Shown here: piece by piece, positions 1 through 11,430 of the stretch
How positions within the stretch are numbered: the first letter of the stretch is position 1
Layout: every line of letters starts with the position of its first letter
From: Straminergon stramineum
Taxonomy: Eukaryota > Streptophyta > Bryopsida > Hypnales > Calliergonaceae
Direction of reading: 5' to 3'
DNA length: 64,000 nucleotides
Assembly (NCBI GenBank): GCA_963920665.1
Contig: OY987269.1
Span: forward strand, 20,710,501 to 20,774,500
Made by a program: the position numbers and the translations under genes
The notes under the pieces: model-generated
Told to the model about the DNA's origin: nothing
What the model saw: only the letters and a program-made list of their open reading frames with translations
Databases searched by the model: none

Positions 1-268
1 AACAAACTGGTAGCTAGCTTCCTTTACATATTCACCCCTGCAGCTGTAAGTGACCGCGTTGTGGTTATCCTATACCCTACCGTGGCCAACCCAAAAATCT
101 ATTATTCAGTTTTGAAAGTTTCAGGCGACGCTGGAATTCGAGATAAGAAGTCATAACAAATTCGAATTCAATCTCGCAGATCCTAGATACTTTAGCAGTT
201 GAAAGTCTTCTTTGAGGCTTATGAACTAACAATGGTGACGCTTTAGGTCAAGAGTAGAGACGAGAAAC

Positions 269-1325
269 CTGCGCAACTTTGTCAATTTGATCAAGCAGGG
301 TGATGACATGGCGCAAAGTTACGGAACGACACCATTGCTGATGCAGTTGCTTGTGCCGAGCCCCTAGTAATCGTCGAGCTTCTCCTAGATCGTCCTTCAA
401 TCCATTTATACTTCCAGCAGACTCACTAAAAAGCCGTAGAATCTATCAAATGCACCTCAACATCAATACTTCAATATTAGGAAATGATCATATCAGCCTA
501 GCTACGGATCCAACAGCAGGTTCGTAACTCGAGAGCTGATGAAAACTGTACAATACGCCTCATAATACAAACCTGCGAGTAGTTATGAATAGCTTTGTTG
601 AAGCCGTTGTGGTAGATGCGGACAACATCATCCACGAGTTCCTCGATCGCATCCCTTTGCTCACGTAATTTCTCCAAAGCGGCCTCAGGATTGCGAGAGG
701 TCAGAACTCCAACCACATGCGGCAAAGAATCAAACCGAGGCTGCTTCCACGCATCATCTATATTCTGAAGCTCCTGCTTAACTACCTGCAAACCATACAA
801 AAGACATGAAGATTAACCTGAGTCTAACACAAACAGCACAGGGACATATGTGGACACTCAAGGACAGCTATAGCGTACGATACTTGAACGTCAACAAAAT
901 GAACAATAGAACCAAGCTAACAATCTTAGGGATTGGTCATCCTTGAACGGCCTTCACCATTCATCTTCAGATTTGCACCACAAGAATCAACTAAATCCCC
1001 ATATAATGATATCCCTTATTTATCCAAGAGTAACCCAGATAGCTCTTACACAAGGAAAAGCATGAGTGACATAAGAAAACGAACTTCCATTTCCAATGAC
1101 CACAACACTTCATCAAGAGTACGTCGAAGGACTTAAATGCAGACGCAACCTTCCCTTTTTGCAACGGTATAGGAGCACACCGATGGTTGACATGATAAGG
1201 ACTACTTCGCACAAAGAAAGGGGCGCCACACCTTCAAGCATCCCAAATTGTGCCCAATACAAAAGAAAAAGGTGATGAGTAATGCTTACACTCCAATCCA
1301 CCGATCCAGGGGAACCTGTAGTCAT
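269..1325 (-). CDS. SEC8: Exocyst complex subunit SEC8, N-terminal part (partial, runs off the left edge)
   Basis: SEC8 is a subunit of the octameric exocyst, which tethers secretory vesicles to the plasma membrane. Three coding exons are visible: 1325-1290 (12 codons, MTTGSPGSVDWS), 785-573 (71 codons, with RFDSLPHVV and YHNGFNKAIHNYSQ) and 442-269 (58 codons, with ILRLFSESA and KQLHQQWCRSVTLRH). All borders are GT-AG and all introns are phase 0, giving 141 residues collinear with the plant SEC8 N-terminus. The start was chosen because this ATG opens a short exon whose donor joins in frame to the first conserved exon; plant SEC8 proteins have a similarly short, variable leader. After the donor at 268 no further exon is recognisable, so the rest of this protein of usually about 1,000 residues lies left of the window. 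Exons 2 and 3 are secure; exon 1 is likely. Confidence 0.85.
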
Positions 1326-2554
1326 TGTGACGCCTCGTCTTGCACCTCATACGCTTGGACTCCGGACTCACTCCTGATATTTTATTTCAATATTTGACCT
1401 TCAAACTGGTCACATTAAGAAAAGAGAAAAAAATTTGAAAATGAATGTCTAGATTTTGATCCAATGCAATGCATTATACGGTATTGAAGACATATCAACT
1501 ACACAAGAACCTTAATTATCTACTTTCAAGGTAAGAACTGTTCTATAGCATTTCTGAACTCAATACCACCCGAGTACCAGCATACCGGTAAAAGGCAGGT
1601 CTTAAATAATTACAAGATGTGAACAAAAACACCTAAAATCACTATTATCACTGTTTGATTCAAAATTACTTGGCCTCAAAAATACTTAGCATTGCAAAAA
1701 AACATAAACAACTAAAATTGTTTACATAACAATTTAGACATCCCGTTATTAAGTTCTGCATTTCAAGGTACAGAACATAAGATTGCCCGTACACCTCGGA
1801 GGAGTACAGCTTCAATCAATCAAAAGAAAATTTGAAAGATTCATCAATTCCACATCAAACTGCAAATGCAATACAGGAGAACAATGTTTTTACCGAAAGA
1901 CTCTAAAACTGAAAACTGGGTTTATCTCAAAGTGCATTTTCGGGACCAAGTGCTTCAATTTTCACAAATCACACAAAAAACACGAAACCCAATTCTCTAA
2001 ACCCTAAACAGAGAATTTTAGAATCCCCGAGACACTTACAGCCCAACTTAGGTTTTGAAGTCGCTCTATACAAGCAGGGATCCAGCTCTTCCGTACTTCG
2101 TCCCGCGTAGGTGGCCCTGTCCCCGATCTGTAATCAGAAGCGATCCGGAGGGAGAGCAAGCGTCTCCTATCCTACCGCGAATGGGGAAGGGAGATCGAGA
2201 GACGACGTCCAGAAGTCCAGCAGACCAACGGAGACCGAAGAGAGGGTCTGCACTTTGCAGATTCACGGCGAGATCTGCAGCTGGCGGAGAACAGCAACGA
2301 CGGGGCAGAGAGGATCTACCGAAACGAGAGAAGGGAGCCAGCTCCGGGCTGAGGACAATCAAGGGTTCGTACCTTACTTGAAGTTTCCGTCTTATGCGAT
2401 GATCATCAAGTTCTTCGCAGTAGTGCCTCTCCAAAGTGTCAGGATCCCTGGAGCCCTCTCCCAATGAAAAGCCTCCACGTTACCCACCCACCCCCTCCCT
2501 TGTGTACCAGGGAGGTAGGTCCGCAAGGTCGGAATTAGCTGTGTAGAAGATAAA
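1326..2554. promoter_or_regulatory. SEC8 5' leader and promoter region
   Basis: No recognisable protein is encoded here. The stretch 1340-1980 is AT-rich. About 2040-2470 is GC-richer, and ORFs there run on both strands without family resemblance, which fits a 5'UTR or promoter block better than a gene. A telo-box (CTAAACCCTAAAC) lies at 1997-2009. On the minus strand a donor-like AAG/GTACGAACC near 2370 would allow a spliced non-coding leader joining exon 1. Leader structure and transcription start are not resolved. Confidence 0.4.
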
Positions 2555-2558
2555 TTAA

Positions 2559-3156
2559 CCCCTAAAGGACCGGAGGTGTTCGAGCGAAGCTCTTGTTTTC
2601 TTGACTAGCTCTTGTAACAATCATAATTTCTCAAATGTGTGATATGATTTTGATGATCATCACCATTGAAATGAAAGAAGACTTATGTAGCTTTCCTAGG
2701 AAAATAAGATCAACAAAATCACACAATTTTTGAGAAAATGCCAGCGTTGACAAAGTTGATGAAAGATATCCAATTGAGTTGAACTTTGTACATGTGCTGA
2801 AAGTGGAATGTTGAAATCGGAATGCTCAAAAGTGATCCAAAAACTCTGATTTTTTTTTCCACAAGTACTTATCATCATGATTTAGATGTGTAATTTTTTT
2901 TAAATCATTTTGAGGTGAGGAAAAAAAGATATGAGCACATGACATGATAGCCTAGAGTACTTTTCCTATTCTCAAAAAAATTCACCAAAAATTGCTCACT
3001 CAATCATTTCTTGATTAGATTGTACCAATGTATTCAACGAAAAAAAATCATCTAGGGTCTCTTTGTTGGTCATGGACTATTAGTGAGGTTCACATTCCAA
3101 ATATTCTACAAATGTAGTTGTAGAAGCCATGTGGTGGTCTTATGGTCCTTTAGGGG
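2559..3156. mobile_element. Non-autonomous TTAA-type TIR element (598 bp)
   Basis: The left end is CCCCTAAAGGACC at 2559 and the right end is its exact reverse complement, GGTCCTTTAGGGG, finishing at 3156. Each is bounded outside by TTAA (2555-2558 and 3157-3160). Flanks beyond the TTAA differ (taaa and tcaa), so TTAA behaves as a target-site duplication. The interior is AT-rich and has no conserved ORF. The last 38 bp closely match the right end of the 73-bp element at 40146-40218. Confidence 0.75.
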
Positions 3157-3334
3157 TTAATCAATCACAAAATAGGGGGCCTTTTTTTTTACAGTAAGTT
3201 TGTGTAATTATGGATTTTGATTGGGGCTAGTTTGGTTTTTTTAGAGTTTTTGCTTTGAATTTTAAGTTATCATAACTTGGGGATGAGCTCGTAATTTGGG
3301 TGATACAATCACCCTCCATTAAGTTAACATCTAA

Positions 3335-3914
3335 CCCCTAAACGTCCATAGTCATCTCCAAAATTAACAATTTGAGAAAAATCATCATAGAGAGCTATTA
3401 GGAACCATATTTCAAAATTGATATTCAAATAAAAGTTGTAGACTATGAGTTGTAGATTATATCCATATGGTTAGATTCACTAATGCTATCACCAATATTT
3501 TGTTTATAAATTTTAAAATAAAAAATTTAAAATTCCTTCAAAATTCGATTTCAAGAAAAATATTATGATTTTTTGAGTAAAATTTTTTGGAATGGATTGG
3601 AAATGAGGTTCTTTTCATATGGTGATTTTTTGAAATTTTTGTGTTCTTAAAATCTATGACCTCATTTTTGTAAATCCAATTTTGAACTAAAGTCAATGCA
3701 ATTTTGGATTGGTCAACTATTTGACATACTTGCACATTTGGAATTTTAGAAAAGTATGTATTCTAGTAATACCCAATCCAACCCTTAGATAGGACAACAA
3801 CTTGATAAAGTATCTTCACAAATTAGAATAACTTTCATCCAAGGCGTAAGGAGGATGAAATTGGACTTTGAATTTGTACATTGTCTAGAAAATGGGCATC
3901 AAAGTACTTAGGGG
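3335..3914. mobile_element. TTAA-type element, family B copy 1 (580 bp)
   Basis: Termini are CCCCTAAACGTCC at the left and CTTAGGGG followed by TTAA (3915-3918) at the right; the left flank is CTAA, one substitution from TTAA. The whole element aligns collinearly with 35032-35564, including shared words such as ACAATTTGAGAAAAAT, GATTCAC(T/C)(A/G)ATGCT and AACCCTTAGATAGG. Two homologous copies about 31 kb apart with matching ends define a mobile family. It is non-coding. Confidence 0.75.
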
Positions 3915-3918
3915 TTAA

Positions 3919-5450
3919 CCTTTCATCACCCAAAGTCAAAACATGTGTAAAAGCATCCTTGCTTTTCAAGTACTATAAGTCTAAATTTTAGTGAAGTATG
4001 AAAATCTCAACTATACAATCTTGTAGTGTGCATGTTGTAGATGGTGTGGAACAAATTTGGGCTCATTTGACTGTATAGATTGAATGATTATAATGTTTTA
4101 GTCTTGAAAAAAGATGCTGAAATTTTCTTAAAAATACATTTGGAGGTGAAATTCGATTTCGAAACCTACTCAAATGAACTATTAACTACTAAGTGATTCG
4201 AAATTGAAAGACAAACTCTTTGGTGAAAAAAATATCATTCAATTGACTCATTGTGTCTACAAATTGTTTGAAAATGTCAAAAAACAGTGAAAAAAGTAGC
4301 AAAAAATCACATTTATGGTTGAACTTCCCTCTACTAAAATGCTTCCTAGTCACTCATTACCTCTTATATTGATATGAAATTTTAAGCACACAAACTAGAC
4401 TAGTATGTAAAATTTTTCCAACAAAAATGATTGAAAATGGACAATGTATGAAGAAGTTATAAGCCACAGAAGTTCACTATAATGCAAAAATGTCTACATT
4501 TTGAACTTTGAATTGCTCCCAAACATTCAAAACAGCTTGGATTGATATGAAAATTATACCAAAATAACTAGACCTTAATACGAACAAAACCCAACAAATT
4601 TTATTGAAAACAAATATTTTATGAAAAAGTTACAAGCCCCCAAAATTGCAGCCATAAGAATGCAATGTGGTGAACTCAAATTGAACCCATGAACTTTGAA
4701 GGGCTCTCAAAAACTTAGTATATCTTGGATTGATCTAAAAATTTTACCAATGAAATTAGACTAATATGCACAACTTTTCCAACAAGTTTTTATTGAATTT
4801 GGACATTGGATGCAAAAGTAACAGCACTTTGAATTTGACTACTAGACAATATGAGGACACTCTTCGTCCCCTTAGGCATGAGGGGTTCAAGGACACAATC
4901 TCCTATTATTGAAGTAATGACTTGTGAACCACCATATTGGTTCACCTTTTAGAAAATGGAAAATATAAACATTATGCATGAATTCACAAGTTGGAAGTGT
5001 TAGTACTTCGAATTACACTACAATTATCCATTATTGAGTTTTTTGCTAGATAGGGCTAGGAATCTTGGAAAATTAGTGCTAAAGGTTAGGAAAGGCAATT
5101 AGGAGAAAACAAAAGGAAAATTATAGGGAAAAAATGGGGATATAATATTAAAAAGACTTTAGGCAAGATTTGATAGAGTATCTAAATTAGCCTAATAATA
5201 AAATGAGGTAAAAAGGAAAACCAAAATACTACTAGTTAGTAGAATCAAATTAGAATCAAATAAGAAACCAAAAATATAACAACCATAAAAATACAAAACC
5301 AAAATCAAAACAAAATACTACAAGTAGGAAATGGCATAAGAGATAAATTAGAAATCAAAAGTAACAAATACAAAAAATATAGATTGAAAACAAGATGAAT
5401 TGAAAATTAGAAGTGCAAATAAAATTAGTAGAAATGATGGTCAAAACTAC
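3919..5450. repeat. AT-rich repeat DNA with three diverged tandem units of about 180 bp
   Basis: No gene is visible. Between about 4330 and 4830 a unit recurs three times. Its core reads ATTGATATGAAA, then ACTAGAC with a run such as TTTTCCAACAA, then GAAAATGG or similar, ending in a phrase like GAAGTTATAAGCC. The ATTGAT anchors start at 4368, 4541 and 4729, giving spacings of 173 and 188 bp. The remainder is low-complexity AT-rich sequence, probably decayed transposon. Confidence 0.5.
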
Positions 5451-5585
5451 AAGACAAGTAGATGAAGACTAGAAGATGAAGATTAGAAGATGAAGACTAG
5501 AAAAAAGTAGATGTAAACTAGAAGAAAGGTAGATGGAGGGAAGTAGGGTTTGTAAACCCTCTCTCTCTCTCTCTCCTCTTGCCAC
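5451..5585. repeat. Short GAAGATGAAGACTAG-type tandem repeats and a CT microsatellite
   Basis: At 5458-5535 short purine-rich units (GAAGATGAAGACTAG and variants) repeat imperfectly. They are followed by a CT dinucleotide run at about 5560-5577. An ORF on the opposite strand only reflects this low complexity. Confidence 0.6.
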
Positions 5586-5764
5586 CTCTTTTTTTTCTCT
5601 CTCTTGCATTTTGTGTTTTTTGAGAAAAGTTTTTTTGGAAAAAAGATGTTTGTTGCTATGAGAAGACGAAGATGAATTAGCGTTAAAGATTAAAACATTT
5701 GTCGAATAGGTTTGCTCTCGTGTTGTGAGAAGAGGGGAAGACAATGATTACAATAGAAGTTTAA

Positions 5765-6115
5765 GTGACATTTGGACTACCAACTTCGGAGGGCGATATC
5801 CAATGGATAGTATCTTTGATGAAGCTGAAATTTAGAGGGATGGTGGGATAGTGAAGCCAAATTTTCAAAAAGCCTAAGCTCGTCAAATTCTGGGCAAAAA
5901 TGAAGACACAATGGACATTTTACTGAGAGGAGGTTGGCTACCAGTGGCAATCATGACTGTCAACTTTGGAGGGGGACACATATGATAGAAAATATCTTTG
6001 ATGGAGCTGAAATTTAGAGGAGTGGTGGATAGTAAAGCCAACTTTCCAAAAAGCCTAGGCTTGTTGAATTCCGACCTAAAATGAAGATGGAGTGGCCATT
6101 TTAGTGGCAATTTGT
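5765..6115. repeat. Direct duplication of a unit of about 165 bp
   Basis: Two diverged direct copies lie at about 5765-5930 and 5940-6115. Shared anchors include CAACTT(C/T)GGAGGG, GTATCTTTGATG or ATATCTTTGATG, AGCTGAAATTTAGAGG, GATAGT(G/A)AAGCCAA and AAAAAGCCTA. No protein function is apparent. Confidence 0.65.
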
Positions 6116-7979
6116 CTTAATGGATTTCGAGGTTCCTCAAATCTCTAAACTAGTACTTATTTTGCAATTTTCATTGCATTTTGATAAATTTGTGAGTTTT
6201 CTTGGTTATATAGGTTTGATTTATATGAGTGATAAATGAGCTCGCAAATGTATGATTATTTTTTTCCATTTGTATTGTTAAAATTGTGTTGTCAATAGGG
6301 GTGGTCCATTTGTATTGTCAATGCATGTGTAATTGGTGTAGTTAGGGTAAAGTCTAAAAATAGGAATCTGTAGCAAATAACTTAGGGAGCTCATTGCTTG
6401 GAAGGCGGACTAGGTGGAGGTCTCATACACTCCCCATCGGACCAACTCTAAGGGTATTTTTTGTCACATCGGTGAAAAACACTCACGTAACCAAAATGCT
6501 TGGATCATTGGCCTAATAGGTGCATTCTTTGTTTCTATAGTAAACAGTCAATTCATCCATTGCCCACTTCTAGGCCTTAGTGTTCTTTAATCCCTAAGCA
6601 CCCTTAGTACCCCAAATATCACCTCTCCAAATTTAATTTTGACCAAAAACTAGTCTGATCTTCATTGTACTTGGAAAAAAAATGTACATGCAACAAGGAT
6701 AAAGGTGTAGTCATATTAAGGAGTAGGGCCAGAGTTTTAGCATGCAGTACATTGAATGGGGGCCAACACTAATTACCAAAGCACATAGAATGGCAATAAA
6801 TGCAATATTGAATGCCTTTGAGCAAGGATCGACAACACCGGCAAAAGCCGGTTCCAAACCATTGTGACCATTTTGGCGCCATGTTGAAGGGGACAGGACG
6901 GATCGGAAGGATGTTTGCCGCCTCCATCACCGTTATGGAGCTCAAGTGGAGGGTTTCTACTTTGAGTGCAGAATTCGATTTACCATGTATTTTTTTCATT
7001 GTGGGGCCAAATCTGTTATAGGTGGTCGAGGTTGGGGTTGGTTTGAAGGTGTTGGAGTGTAGTGATGGAACCTACAACTACGTTTTCTGTACAACATAGG
7101 AGCACTCCAAAGTTTTGGCTGAGCATAGACAATGTTAATGTGGGAATTGCCTCTGTTTGAGTGCGGATAGATGCTTAGAGCATGAGCATGTTTTCTCTTG
7201 CATTGTTTTTAGCGTTGTTTTAGACAGGTGGTTGTTCATAGGGTTTCTATTGTGAACTAGTCTTCTTGAAGCACGAACCCTTTTGCTCCGAACTGTCACA
7301 ATGTTTCACTTTCTTCATCCGATTATGGCATTTGATAGTACTTGTAGTTCAGTTCATTCTATTTTTATCCTTTTGTGGGGGCAACGAGCTATTGATCCAA
7401 GTTCATTAGGTATCGTAGTAACCCAATCACTTCAGGGTTGTTTAGTTGGCCTTAGCAATTGTACTATTCACGCGGGAGTTCATCTCTGGTAGACATGTAC
7501 ACAAGTATACTTGGAGCACGGAGCTAGCGTATAAGTTCTACGCCCCCTTCTGCCGATTAGAGTTTTTGTCCAATGCAATCTTGTTGCCAAATCATGGCTA
7601 CAATGTGTCTTTAATAGTGGTCCATCAAGTCTGTAAATTGGCATAACTTCACTTACTATACTCTTGAGCACTCTATCAAAATTTCTACCTCAAATTCGAA
7701 TTCTTTCGATGTAGGGAAGCTTCCGATGAAGCAAACCTCCCTAAACAATTTGCCCTCACACATTGTCAATACAGAGTTGACCATTATAATGTATTAATTC
7801 ATATGGTCAAAACTCCCCAAATTTGATCCGCAATTACAACCCCCAGTGTTGACCAACTTTCATTGGCGAAGTTGTCTGGATGTGTTTTTTTTGACTTTGG
7901 TGACAAATTTCCCAAAACAAGGTTCACCATTGTCGAAATTTGGGCGGTATAGCCTGGGCGCTCAAGGGTTAAGGGTTAA
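6116..7979. other. Intergenic repeat-island DNA, no gene recognised
   Basis: Short ORFs on both strands have no recognisable family and no splice logic. Near the right end, the phrase GCTCAAGGGTTAAGGGTTAACCCC (7957-7983) may combine a decayed element end with the left end of the next TTAA-type element. Confidence 0.4.
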
Positions 7980-8750
7980 CCCCTAAATGCCCAATCCTTT
8001 CCAAGTCTATTTTGACTGTGAAAAAGGAAAGTAGGCTTATAGTTAGCCCTAACAAAAAAAAAGGTTTTTTTTCAAAATCTAACCATATGGATGTCTAAAG
8101 AGCTTGCTCATTAGTATGTATGCTAATTTTGAGAGCAAAATTGCATAGAAGTTGTGAGATTATAACAAGAGAAATGTACATTTTTTATTTTTAGTATGTT
8201 GCCCCTCCCTGCAATGTTTCAGAAAATTGCATATAAATTTTTGGGGGGATTGGAGGTGACATGACCAACTAAAAATTGTGTTAGCACACTAAAATGCACT
8301 TCCAAAAACTTTAAGTTCAAATGAAGAGATATCAAACTCATTACACAATCTACCTTCCAATTGTTGAAATACAATTTTTTTATAGTAGAAATTGCAATTA
8401 ACTCCAAATCAACATTTGCATGTTTAAATTTTCAATGGTGTATATCATGAAAACACTTTACTTTTTCCATTGGGACCATTTTCAAAGCAAATAGATAAGT
8501 ACAACTTTTTAGATCTCAAATCAAGTGAAATTGGCAAGCTTTATTCTTCCACTAAGATACATATATGCCTTTGAGGACCTCTCAAAAATAAACTATTAAC
8601 CTTTTTCTATGAAAAATAAAAAAGTTCAATAGTTAAACTTTGAAACTGCCCATAAAAAATTTAAAACCAGTTACAAGAATTTAACTACCCATCTCCAAAT
8701 GAGCTTGAAATTTTAGATCGACCATATATGGTTGGTTGGGCAATTAGGGG
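7980..8750. mobile_element. TTAA-type TIR element (771 bp)
   Basis: The left end is CCCCTAAATGCCCAA; the reverse complement of the right end is CCCCTAATTGCCCAA, one mismatch over 15 bp. TTAA flanks both sides (7976-7979 and 8751-8754). The AT-rich interior has no conserved ORF. The ends belong with those of 10791-11427 (CCCCTAAATGCCC). Confidence 0.75.
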
Positions 8751-8754
8751 TTAA

Positions 8755-9180
8755 GTTAAGGTGGGTACACTCCAAATGGCACCCAAAGTGCTAATAGACT
8801 AAAGTCTCACATATGTAATAAAGGCCTAGCCACACTAGCTTGAAATCAATTGCTAGACTAATTAGATAAAAGAATCCTTGAAATTAGTCCCATATTTGTA
8901 TTTTCATTACCTCCCACTAGTGTACCATATGCCACTACCACAATATAATTAATAAAATAAAATAAATAGTGATTTTTATTTTTTTTATTCATAAAAACTT
9001 CAAAATTCAAATTATTTTTTATTGTGAGTTGGATCGCCATAAAAAAAAATTTGTCCACCCTTCTTTATACAAAACTTTCCAATCTTACCCAAAACATGAT
9101 TGGGGGACACATTGTTTTGGAGGTCTCACTATAACAAAGAAAAACAAAAACAAAACAAACAACCTAATTAAATGTATTGA
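8755..9180. other. AT-rich spacer
   Basis: No gene or clear repeat structure is seen. ORFs in this stretch are lysine-, asparagine- and isoleucine-rich products of AT bias. Confidence 0.4.
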
Positions 9181-9510
9181 TATTTGTATTTTCATTACTC
9201 CTCATATCTATATTTTTTTGAATATGTTAGATTTCAATCGATATGTAATTAATAACAATATCATATATCCCATATATGTATCCATATATCATATCATATT
9301 AGTGTTTTATTTAACACATCTATCTTCCATATAACTTTGTATATTGTATCCATATCCTATACATGTACTCATATGTCGAACCATATAAGTATTCTATAGT
9401 AGACAACCATATTCCATATATCACACCCAAGTATATGTATTCTCTATATATATTCTGTATGAATTATGTATATATTCCATATGTTTTCTATAAATCATGT
9501 ATGTATCAAA
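9180..9510. repeat. Degenerate CATAT-rich simple-sequence tract
   Basis: About 330 bp are dominated by irregular CATAT, ATATATG and CCATATA words without a fixed period. The ORFs here (rich in Tyr, Ile and Ser) are artefacts of this composition. Confidence 0.65.
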
Positions 9511-9624
9511 GTTTTTTTAGCTTTGGATTTTGTAGGTGCTTGGGCAAATCAAGTGTATTATTTTATTCATTTTTAATACAATCAAGGGAAAGCCAAGGAA
9601 GGGAACATCTTTCGATTCCAAGGG

Positions 9625-9918
9625 CTAAGGTAACTAAACCCAAAAGCGTCTTCTAACTCTCTAAAACTGACCCCTACATATTTTTGCGTAAAATGTGCTT
9701 CCACTATTCATTAGAGTCTAGTGTTGGTTTCAAAAACACCTATTTTGAGCACTTTGAAAATTCATAGTTTATTCATATAGTGTCCAAAAAATACATTTTA
9801 AGAGAATCTAGAATCTCCTTTTAACTACCAACAAGACCCTACAATAAGTTTTCTAATATGATAATGGGAACTACAATGGATTTGCTTATTCAAATGCTTT
9901 TGGGTGTAGTTACCTTAG
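9625..9918. mobile_element. MITE-like element with a 23-bp TIR (294 bp)
   Basis: The left end begins CTAAGGTAACTAAACCC and the right end read on the opposite strand begins CTAAGGTAACTACACCC. The match runs 23 bp with one mismatch. The TIR differs from the TTAA/CCCC families. A related, shorter copy lies at about 13500-13630. A target-site duplication is not clear. Confidence 0.65.
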
Positions 9919-10786
9919 TGTGATAACACGGAAAAACATGAACAACAATGAAGATTTTATTTATTTATTGAACAAAAGGTGGGAAGGTCTAATGCATTCA
10001 ATTTAAATCCTTTAGTTAGTGCTCTGATGTCCAAAGTTAGTACAATAAATAGAGAAATTATAGAAGCTTTATTGAAGTTTTGACGACTATACTTCTCTTT
10101 CATCCAAATGAAGGCTTGGCTTTTAAAAAAACACTTTTTGTTTGATGGATTTTGAAGATGTTGAGGAAAATAATATATATTCATTAAGATGTAAGCAAAA
10201 GTATGCAAAAATTCAAGAAAGGATTTAGGTGCTAAACGGTTAAATGGTCTTGCAACAAAGAACGTAGCCGAGAGAGATAGAAAAGAGGGTCCATGACATA
10301 GCTATATAAATTAATATTGAGTAGCCATATAATGATGACATGGTTGGTGACTTAGATCCTTTCTTTTGCAATCTTCCAATAAAAATGCAAAACATGTTGC
10401 ATTTTTATTGGCCTCATAAGTGTGAATATAGTGTTACTTATTGTTTCAACTTTTCTAGCAAAGATTAGTTGGCTACTAGCTACATAATATTCTTGAATTG
10501 GAAGGTAGTGGGGTTCTTGTACAATGGCCCAAAATAAAGGACACATTACATGTAGAGGCCAGGACATTCCCCTTGAGGCCAATTGCACAAATTTTAGCCT
10601 TTTGTCAATTCACAAGTGAGGATTTCAAGCCTCTTATACAACAAATTGGCCCAACTTCTACTATAGGTGTAAAGTGTCGCTAAATCTTTGTATTGTTTAT
10701 TTGTGCAATTCAAAGAATTCTATACAACGTAAAATATAATTAATATTTTTTGTCATGCATAATCATCATTATCTTCTTATACAATC
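9919..10786. other. AT-rich intergenic DNA, no gene recognised
   Basis: Only short unsupported ORFs occur, on both strands. No homology or repeat structure was recognised. Confidence 0.4.
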
Positions 10787-10790
10787 TTAA

Positions 10791-11427
10791 CCCCTAAATG
10801 CCCAAGGCCTGTTTGGAGCTCCTTGAAATTTGCTCTAAATTGAACAAAAAGTCAACATTTTCATAAGTTGTACCAATTTCTTTTGAATTGTAACCATACA
10901 AAGTCAAACTAGACATGGTAGAGATCACATAGGAAAAGAAAACATAACAATATCACTTATAGATCGAAAGATTATAATGTTTGATCATGAAGGTGTAAAA
11001 ACTATGAAAATTTTTCAATTCACTTTTTGCATGTCAACTCTAAAAAGTTGGTGACTAAAAAAATATGAGGTTATAGGGCCTAGCATGCACAACCCCATTC
11101 AATTTACGGTTTTTCAAAATCTATTCTACAATTTTTTTAAATGAATTTCTAATGCAATTTTGCTTCCAAGATCTAGTGTATTTGAGGCTCATTTTCAAGA
11201 GCCCTCAACACTACAGGAAGTCAAGATTGCAATGGGCATCCTTGCACTAAATCTTCAATAGAAAAATCATAATCCTTTATTTTTCAAATCAACTTTTTGA
11301 TTCTAAAGCTAGACTTCAAAAAGAATTCTCCAAAAATATAAACTAATAATAATAGCAATTTGGTTGGATTTTACTTAACTTCAAAGTTTTCAAAACACCA
11401 AAATCTGGTGCCTTGGGCATTTAGGGG
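10791..11427. mobile_element. TTAA-type TIR element (637 bp) with a perfect 18-bp TIR
   Basis: Both termini read inward as CCCCTAAATGCCCAAGGC, identical over 18 bp. TTAA flanks are at 10787-10790 and 11428-11431. This is the cleanest element of the set. The interior is non-coding. Its right TTAA directly abuts the foldback element starting at about 11431. Confidence 0.85.
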
Positions 11428-11430
11428 TTA

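Noticed and set aside
269..785. SEC8 as a pseudogene fragment
   Set aside because: The visible exons have intact frames and splice sites; the gene is simply cut by the window edge.
2055..2467. Overlapping ORFs of 108-132 codons on both strands
   Set aside because: GC-rich composition keeps several frames open; no recognisable domain. Listed only as a possible SEC8 leader.
5469..5744. 91-codon Ser/Leu-rich minus-strand ORF
   Set aside because: Generated by the GAAGATGAAG repeats and the CT microsatellite.
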